A stretch of DNA of 64,000 nucleotides, from positions 81,368,829 to 81,432,828 of the forward strand of contig OY804588.1 of assembly GCA_963680875.1 (NCBI GenBank), read 5' to 3'. The position numbers were made by a program, and so were the translations under genes. The stretch is from Bathymodiolus brooksi. Taxonomy: Eukaryota > Mollusca > Bivalvia > Mytilida > Modiolidae. A model generated the notes under the pieces. It made no database searches. It had not been told where the DNA came from and saw nothing but the letters and a program-made list of their open reading frames with translations. Of this stretch, positions 58,196-64,000 are shown one piece after another (the stretch's first letter is position 1; each line of letters starts with the position of its first letter).

Positions 58196-58300
58196 TATAT
58201 CACCTTGCCATGAGCTGGACTCGAACTCACTTTAGTGGTGATAGGCACTGATTGCGGAGGTAATTATAAATGCAACTACCATACGATCATGGCGGCCCCA
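58196..58300 (-). mobile_element. SINE family A, tRNA-like half, inverted to its neighbour
   Basis: ccttgccatgagctggactc, gaactcactttagtggtgat and taccatacgatcatggcggc. With 57900-58163 it makes an inverted SINE pair in the putative 3' UTR. Confidence 0.82.
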
Positions 58301-58344
58301 ATATTAATAATAATGAATAAAATAATTTAGTAACTCTAGGGTAA

Positions 58345-58442
58345 ACTCAGTTAGCCACACTAACCTTGGGTGAGGACCCATTTTGGAGTTATTGCCCTTT
58401 TTTCATCAAATTTTCTAAATTTTAATAGTTTTCGTCCTTTAT
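58345..58442 (+). mobile_element. Second Helitron-like core family, left part (interrupted by LINE)
   Basis: gacccattttggagttattg, cccttttttcatcaaatttt and tttaatagttttcgtccttt match the core units at 59690-59960; the element is split by the LINE at 58443. Confidence 0.65.
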
Positions 58443-59590
58443 TTTTTTTTTTTCATCATAATATAGTTTATTCAAAATCTCCTGTTTACAATAACCTTAA
58501 TGGCCCAGGAGTGAACATTAAGGGTCCCTGTTTTACATAAATCTCACTTGTCCAGGGTTAGCAAGTGAAAATAAAAATAAAAAGTCCACTTAAACATATT
58601 TCATATTGATTTGTTTTTACATTTCATTATAATATACACAATTAGACGATACAATTATTACCATGCATTAACTTTATGTTCATAAATAATAAATACTCAT
58701 ATGTTATTCCGAAAAAGTTCTAATTTGTTTTTATCATTTTCATTAATATCCGAAGTCTGTAATGTTTTTTAAAATTATTTTTCCAAGTGTTGAAAATTGT
58801 TTGATCTCCAATTCGGGATTGGTTATATTTCACCTTATTACGTATTTTCCACATTTCCCACTTTGAGATAAATATTACGGTATTAAAAATGACGTCTAAA
58901 TCCTCACCCCCATATAGCCCTAACATTATATTTAATTCCTTGATTTCTATATTAGCTGTTAATCCAGATCTGTTAAATATTGCTTCTATTTCTTTTATAA
59001 TTTTGTTCACAGAAGGACATTTAAAAAATAGATGCTGCATCGTTTCATCGTTGTCTCTTATTTGGCAGAGATGGCATCTTCCGTTTGACAAATTTTTTTC
59101 AATCTATGTTCTGTATAATTTATATTATGGAGACATTTCCACTGGAATTCTTTGACCTTATTAGTAACTTTGATTTTCTTTAATTTTGTCCAAATTTGTG
59201 TCCAATCAATATTACCCCCGTACTGTTCTTCCCACTTAATCTGACATTTTGGTTTTATATTTTGTTTAAAGATTCCCTGAATTACTTTTATTTTCAAGTT
59301 ATCAGGTGATATAGTTGTATTTGACTCGTTTAAAAATTGTAGCTTATCGTTGATATTTAAGGTAACTCTACGTTCTGGTACTATTGTAGTTTCACCTTTT
59401 AAGACTATTATGAACTTTTCGGGGATTGCTTTTTTTATCTTAGAAAACTCTGAAATACAGTTCCTCCTATCTATTAATAAATTGTATATATCATGACAAC
59501 TTTTAAAATTTGTATTATTTGAATCCCAAATATCGTTTATAGTTCGTAAGTTACTTTGCAGAAACGAGGTAAACCCTAATGGTTTGTTTT
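58443..59590 (-). mobile_element. 5'-truncated LINE (Tx1/L1-like C-terminus)
   Basis: Poly-T at 58442-58452 is the poly(A) tail of a minus-strand insertion. Coding remnants read right to left: VKEFQWKCLHNINYTEHRL (59160-59100), then after a shift NGRCHLCQIRDNDETMQHLF and FKCPSVNKII. Inserted into a Helitron-like core at both ends. Confidence 0.82.
58720..59297 (-). pseudogene. LINE ORF C-terminal pseudogene with one frameshift
   Basis: Frame 1 (59297-59058) carries KWEEQYGGNIDWTQIWTKLK and the conserved F-x-W-K-x-L-H segment. Frame 2 (59091-58720) carries the Cys-x2-Cys-x12-His-x4-Cys knuckle and ISKWEMWKIRNKVKY. The shift occurs in an A-run at about 59088-59096. These motifs are those of the C-terminal domain of Tx1/L1-group LINE proteins. 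A reading continues upstream to about 59590 in frame 1. Confidence 0.82.
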
Positions 59591-60337
59591 AGATGTTAGA
59601 TTTTAGATAGATGTTAAGTTTAAACAGCAAACATGTTCAATATGTCAAGATCTACCTATCCTGCAATTGTGAAGTAAATCTGATTACCCATCTTGGAGGT
59701 ATTGCCCTTTTTCCATCAAATTTGTATAATTTTAATACTTTTCGTCTTATATTTCAAAAACTATAAGAGATAAAGGTTAAGTTTAAATTGCAAAAATTTG
59801 CAGCATGTCAAGTTCTACCTACCCCACAATTTTGAAGTAAATCCTATAACCCATTTTGGAGTTATTGCCCTTTTTTCATCAAAATGTTCTAAATTTTAAT
59901 ACTTTCATCTTATATCTCAAAAACTATTAGAGATAGAGGGAAAGTTTAAACTGCAAAAATGTTCAGCATGTCAAGATCTACAAAAAATTTCTACAGTTGA
60001 AAATGTGCGACAACTGTGTGAAGAGTTATTCCTCTTGAAATGCATTTTTTTGTTGACTCACTGCTTTTGGTTACTCAAATAATCAAAGGGAAGCAACTCT
60101 ATTACAAAATGTGAAGTAGGAAAAGCTAAATTTTGAGAATCATTGACATATATGTTTTTTTACAGCAATTTTGATAACTTACATTAAAGGGGGAACTCCT
60201 GCCCAAATTTTTTTGGAGAAGGGATCTGCAATGACTAGGGCTACATTTGTTATTTTTTTTACCGAAGTTATCAATTTTTATTGACTGATGTTGTTATTAT
60301 ACCCAGGTGAGCTATACAGGCTCCTGGGAGACTCTAG
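59591..60337 (+). mobile_element. Second Helitron-like core family, right part with 3' terminus
   Basis: Two to three units of about 175 bp (gatgttaagtttaaacagc, agatctacctatcctgcaat, attttggagttattgccctt) and an end cccaggtgagctatacaggc tcctgggagactctag at 60337 followed by t, the same terminal pattern as the element ending at 49086. Confidence 0.7.
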
Positions 60338-60655
60338 TTTTACTATTGCATTTAGTGGAGCCTTCCTGGTCTTTATCAGTGCGATGCGTGTGATGACATT
60401 GTCAAAATTTATTTTTCTGGCAATTTCAGATTCAATGTTAAGTCTTGCTAAATCCACTAAACGATCTTGAGACATGGTTGAGTGCAAATAGTTCTTTACA
60501 AGCTTCAGTTTGCTGAATGATCTTTCTGCTGAAGCAACTGTGGCAGGGATTGTCAGCAAAATTCGCAAACTGACACAAATATTTGGGAAAAGATTTTCCA
60601 GTTTATATTGATAAAGACTGTTTAATAAATTTGAAAAAGCATAGGGTAAAAACAA
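60338..60655 (-). pseudogene. hAT transposase C-terminal dimerisation domain fragment (ZMYM1-like)
   Basis: Reading down from 60655: NLFPNICVSLRILLTIPATV, then ASAERSFSKLKLVKNYL and HSTMSQDRLVDLARLNIE. Pro-x-Thr-x2-Ser-x-Glu-Arg-x-Phe-Ser is the hallmark of the hAT C-terminal dimerisation region. The catalytic DDE parts are absent. The 3' end of the frame is replaced by the Helitron-like terminus at 60337, so the two elements abut or are nested. Confidence 0.85.
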
Positions 60656-61832
60656 TTTCAGCAGAAAATTTACTCAGATAGGATTCCGAGGTGTTGAAAA
60701 AATTTACCAAGAGGACCCCTCGTGTCTCGTTTTACCCACTTGCTTTGGTAAGAATATTAATCAGCTTAAAGTTAAACTGAAGTCAATATACCAAAATTTT
60801 GTAGAAATTTCTTTTGATACCAACGACTATTGTAGGCCTACTTTGGTCAGTTGACTTGTGCGTGTCCGAGATGTCATCCTTTTTTTTTTATCTCTCCCAG
60901 TCTTTCTCTCTCGACATCTTTTGTGCCGACCCGCTCAGCATACCTTGATTATAATTTGTTTAATTTGCATGTTGCAATGTGTGACAATGACAATGTGGTG
61001 ACTGACGAAGTGAAATTAATAAATAAATAAAAAATAAAGGCTCACCTGAACGGAATAACTTGAGTTTAACAAAAGTCTGATCCTGTCTACTCACCTTTAA
61101 TGAGCCCCTCTCCCTGCAATCCTCGATCTGCTACTCTCAGAGGTAATACTTAGGGACTTAGCCTGGGTCCCCATTTCCTACATGTATGTATTTGTCTATA
61201 GCAAATCACTTAGGCCTACATATTTGAGAGCCCTTATATAAAAAATTTACATTTGTAGTAGGCCCCTCCACCTGCAACCCTTGATCTGCCAGTGTCAATG
61301 GTTGTTCTTAGGGGAGCCCAAACAGTCAGGCTTGGCCCTCATTTGAGTCGTTTAATATACATTTACAAGTCGAAAATCACTAAATATATGTACATGGTCC
61401 AGTGCCCCAAACACCTAACAGAAAAGTTGTTATACATCAAGAGCCCTATGAAAGTCATTAGTGGGCTCCTTCCTGAAACCTGGGGCTACTTCTGTATGAA
61501 GAATTTTATATCCACTACACGAAATTGTCATTCACATACTCACGAAAGCACACATTTTATTTTGTTTGCCTTGCTCAAGGTACACCCTCATTTTTTTCTT
61601 CCTTGTTTGGTTTGTGGGCTCCCTAAACTCGTGGGCCCCAGGGCACCACCCATGCTGACCCCCCTCCCCCCCCCCCCCTCTCAGTAGGCCTGCATGTACA
61701 CATGTGGAATAGCACCAAATGATAGTTTTATGGTTGTTGGTTTGACGAAAAAGGCATCAATCCAATTTTCCCCTGCAAGAAAAGTGAGCATTCTAACCAC
61801 AACACTACAGCACTATAAAAAGAAATTAATCC
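60656..61832. other. Intergenic stretch with degenerate duplicated blocks
   Basis: gcccctctccctgcaatcct (61105) and gcccctccacctgcaaccct (61262) head two related blocks of about 155 bp. A poly-C tract is at 61663-61678. The 131-codon ORF at 61292-61687 crosses these low-complexity parts and has no domain signal. Confidence 0.45.
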
Positions 61833-61903
61833 TGATGACAATCTATATATACATGTATATATGTAGTTATCTGTTATTGTAATATAAAATTAATCCTGAT
61901 GAC
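61833..61903 (+). repeat. 64-bp tandem unit flanking a hAT-like element
   Basis: attaatcctgatgac occurs at 61825 and 61889, and tgatgacaatctatatatac recurs at 63258 on the other side of the element with the same downstream sequence (gtagttatctgttattgta). Confidence 0.75.
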
Positions 61904-63257
61904 TCAGGGGTAGAATTTAAGGAAAAATTTCAACTAGACAGCAGGACTAGTAGATATAAAAATCAACTAGCGCCCCAGATATTCTACTAGCCCGACCATC
62001 ATGGGGACAATTACTAAAAATTATATAATAATTATTTTATTTGAAAAAATTATAATGAAGAAAGAATGTCAGTATTGTCATCACTTGAAACATCATCATC
62101 ACCAGCGTCACCATCATCCTGTCGGAAGAAGCATATTGTATGCAAACTGAACATTTTGTTTAATCATTTCCAGTCTAAATGTCCTTTAGGCACCGGCCCT
62201 TGATGACCTCTGTATATGAATGGCATTTCTCTCATGCATGTACATTGGTCATGGGAGGACGCTGGATTTGCCTTCTGTCATTGAATTAGCCCCTTGTAAA
62301 TATAAAAGGGTTTATTTCTATTTCGGTGTTCAGAAGAACTTAATAACGTATTAAATATCTACAAATGATATATATTTAGTTTTTTTTTTTGTAATTGTCC
62401 AGTGAACTCTTCCAAATACTATACTCATCAGAGACATAAATATGTTTAGTACTTATGTACCAATCTAATTTCTGCAAATTGCTTGTTTGTATACTGTTTA
62501 TTACATTTATGTATTAGAATGTTTTTTGTAATATAAATCACTGTAATGACTCTGCCCCTTGCTGGGACCTTGATTGGACAATACAATCTTATCTTATCTT
62601 ATCTTATCTTGTCATTCGGTATATTTCACTGTTGTGAACTAACCAGTTGCGGTTTTTCTGCCAGCTTGTTTGAAATTTTCTTTTTCTTTTGACCTGATCA
62701 TATGTCCTTTTTCTCTCCAATTTTTCATTATTATCTAATTAATTTTTTTTCGCTGGTTGCTCTACGCCGGTAATGTGTCGCCACATTTCTTGAACCTTAG
62801 ATTATGTTGTTTAGAATGCTCACTGAGTTACCCGGATTATCGAGTAATTTGATCAATTCGTATTAATTATTATTAGTAGTATAAGTATTTAGTATATTTT
62901 ATGGGCAGTTTTGTTCATTGTAACATATGATATTTATATTTTTATTTTTTAATGTTATTGTTTATGAATCACTGTGATGACTTTGCCCCTTGTGGGCCCT
63001 CTATTGGACAATAAAAATTCTTATTCTTATACCACCCTCTAGGATCTAATTGCTATCGAGGGAATTTCCCACAGGTAAATTGTGTACAGTGTAAACAAGC
63101 ACAGTAATCACATTAAGATTAATGAAGTGGAAACAATAATTGACAATTGGAAATTTTAACTAGCCCATCGGACTAGCTTCTAAGATAGTTCTTCTAGCCC
63201 GACGCTGATTTTACTAGCCTCGGGCTAGCGGACCAGCGTTAATTTCGTGCCCTGCAG
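61904..63257. mobile_element. hAT-like non-autonomous element (1.35 kb)
   Basis: Left end tcaggggtagaatttaagga and right end (inverted) ctgcagggcacgaaattaac, with sub-terminal ctagcccga/tcgggctag blocks on both sides. tgatgac repeats at 61897-61903 and 63258-63264 look like its target duplication. No transposase. Inside are two LINE-type 3' ends: at 62550-62612 (ccttgattggacaatacaat with tcttatctta repeats) and at 62970-63030 (ctctattggacaataaaaat). Confidence 0.65.
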
Positions 63258-63311
63258 TGATGACAATCTATATATACAATGTATATATGTAGTTATCTGT
63301 TATTGTAATAT

Positions 63312-63582
63312 ATGATAGAACATTTTTACAGTCAGTGTTTCGGCACTGATATATGTTTATAAGATATATTTATTATTGAAACTTACAGTTCCTTAATAAT
63401 GCAATTATTATAAAACTAAGGTTTACCTCCCTTTGTAATAGAAAACTTTACCCTATTTTATCTATCAAATTAAAGCTGTTTGGTTTTATTGCTCCCAAGA
63501 CTCTTTAAATTATTTGTTTTTCCATTCTGCTGATTTTGAGCATTCCTGATGAGTGTTATTCCAGCAATGCATCATGTGCATT
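63312..63582 (-). repeat. Unexpanded copy of the array-bearing dispersed element (reverse)
   Basis: On the minus strand it reads gctggaataacactcatcag, gaatgctcaaaatcagcaga, cttgggagcaataaaacc, then ttttataataattgcattat and gtgccgaaacactg, in the same order as the flanks and unit of the intron 3 locus but with a single 40-bp-like motif (63531-63562) and no 22-bp array. Confidence 0.82.
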
Positions 63583-63835
63583 TTATTACACTTATGCCAT
63601 CTATAATATTTTTTTTTAGTTTACCATAACCCGACTGACCCAGCAAAATCCCCCTACCCAAACTCAGAATTTTGTTTTTCATTATAGTAGACTTTTGGTT
63701 ATGAGATATTGGACAGAAAAAAAAAATAATTTGCCAATCTACCTACTTATATTTACTTATACACCAGGTGAGAGCAAACCAGTGTTTTTTTTTAAAAGAT
63801 GGCCAGAGTTACAATAAAAAGGTAGAGATCTAATT

Positions 63836-64000
63836 TAATATGCATGACACATTTCTGGAATAAACATCATTAGGTACACTAATAGTCAAAAAAATTGTAA
63901 AGCCAAATAATTTAAAAAGTTTTGAGGGCAAATAAACCAAAGGGCTTAAACAGAATAGCCAAAATCAGCAAAGGTCACCTATATCTGATAAAATGAAAAG
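63836..64000 (+). repeat. Unexpanded copy of the array-bearing dispersed element (forward, runs off the window)
   Basis: ttctggaataaacatcatta (63853), ggtacactaatagtcaaa, attgtaaagccaaataattt and gggcttaaacagaatagcca correspond one-to-one with the left flank, one 40-bp unit, right flank and one 22-bp unit of the intron 3 locus. Confidence 0.85.

Noticed and set aside
61292..61687. 131-codon ORF
   Set aside because: Covers degenerate duplicated blocks and a poly-C tract; no domain, no splice context and no homologue recognised.

Overview
The window is AT-rich metazoan DNA carrying one large intron-rich gene on the + strand and a dense load of nested repeats. Several things point to a marine mollusc, most likely a bivalve: two tRNA-derived SINE families, non-autonomous elements with cores of about 160 bp that resemble the bivalve 'pearl'/Helitron-like repeats, RTE/CR1/Tx1-like LINE tails, and TIR-domain gene content. 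Species cannot be named from this sequence. No bacterial operon, CRISPR array or intact RNA gene is present.

The gene: twelve coding exons between 94 and 57871 join with consistent phases, GT-AG introns and a single open frame of 885 visible residues. The order is a divergent Macro (ADP-ribose-binding-like) domain in exons 1-4, TIR domain 1 in exons 5-6, TIR domain 2 in exons 7-9, a degenerate third TIR-like domain in exon 10, a short linker in exon 11, and an acidic disordered tail in exon 12. The tail ends in a basic stretch and the CaaX-type tetrapeptide CNLL. The 5' end lies outside the window or in a spliced leader. The predicted product is a membrane-tethered Macro-TIR-TIR-TIR protein, a plausible innate-immune or ADP-ribose/NAD signalling factor.

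Introns by region: intron 1 (240-3014) holds a SINE, a dispersed 700-bp repeat and a small hAT-like N-terminal ORF. Intron 2 begins with a SINE whose target-site duplication copies the 5' splice site. Intron 3 (18.8 kb) splits the Macro domain and is mostly a 16.5-kb array of about 412 copies of a 40-bp unit, followed by a 22-bp array. Single-copy relatives of this locus lie at the right end of the window. Introns 3 and 4 end in tandem-duplicated splice acceptors. Intron 8 (19.4 kb) contains a 16.3-kb insertion flanked by an 11-bp target duplication. That insertion carries a foldback structure (arms of 1.3-1.6 kb with inverted 40-bp tandem arrays), a LINE fragment, a Harbinger remnant and MITEs. 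Intron 9 holds a Helitron-like element with a 332-bp higher-order repeat nested in a SINE. Downstream of the gene (57.9-64 kb) there are only repeats: SINEs, a LINE inside a Helitron-like core, a hAT transposase fragment, a hAT-like non-autonomous element, and the inverted pair of array-progenitor copies.
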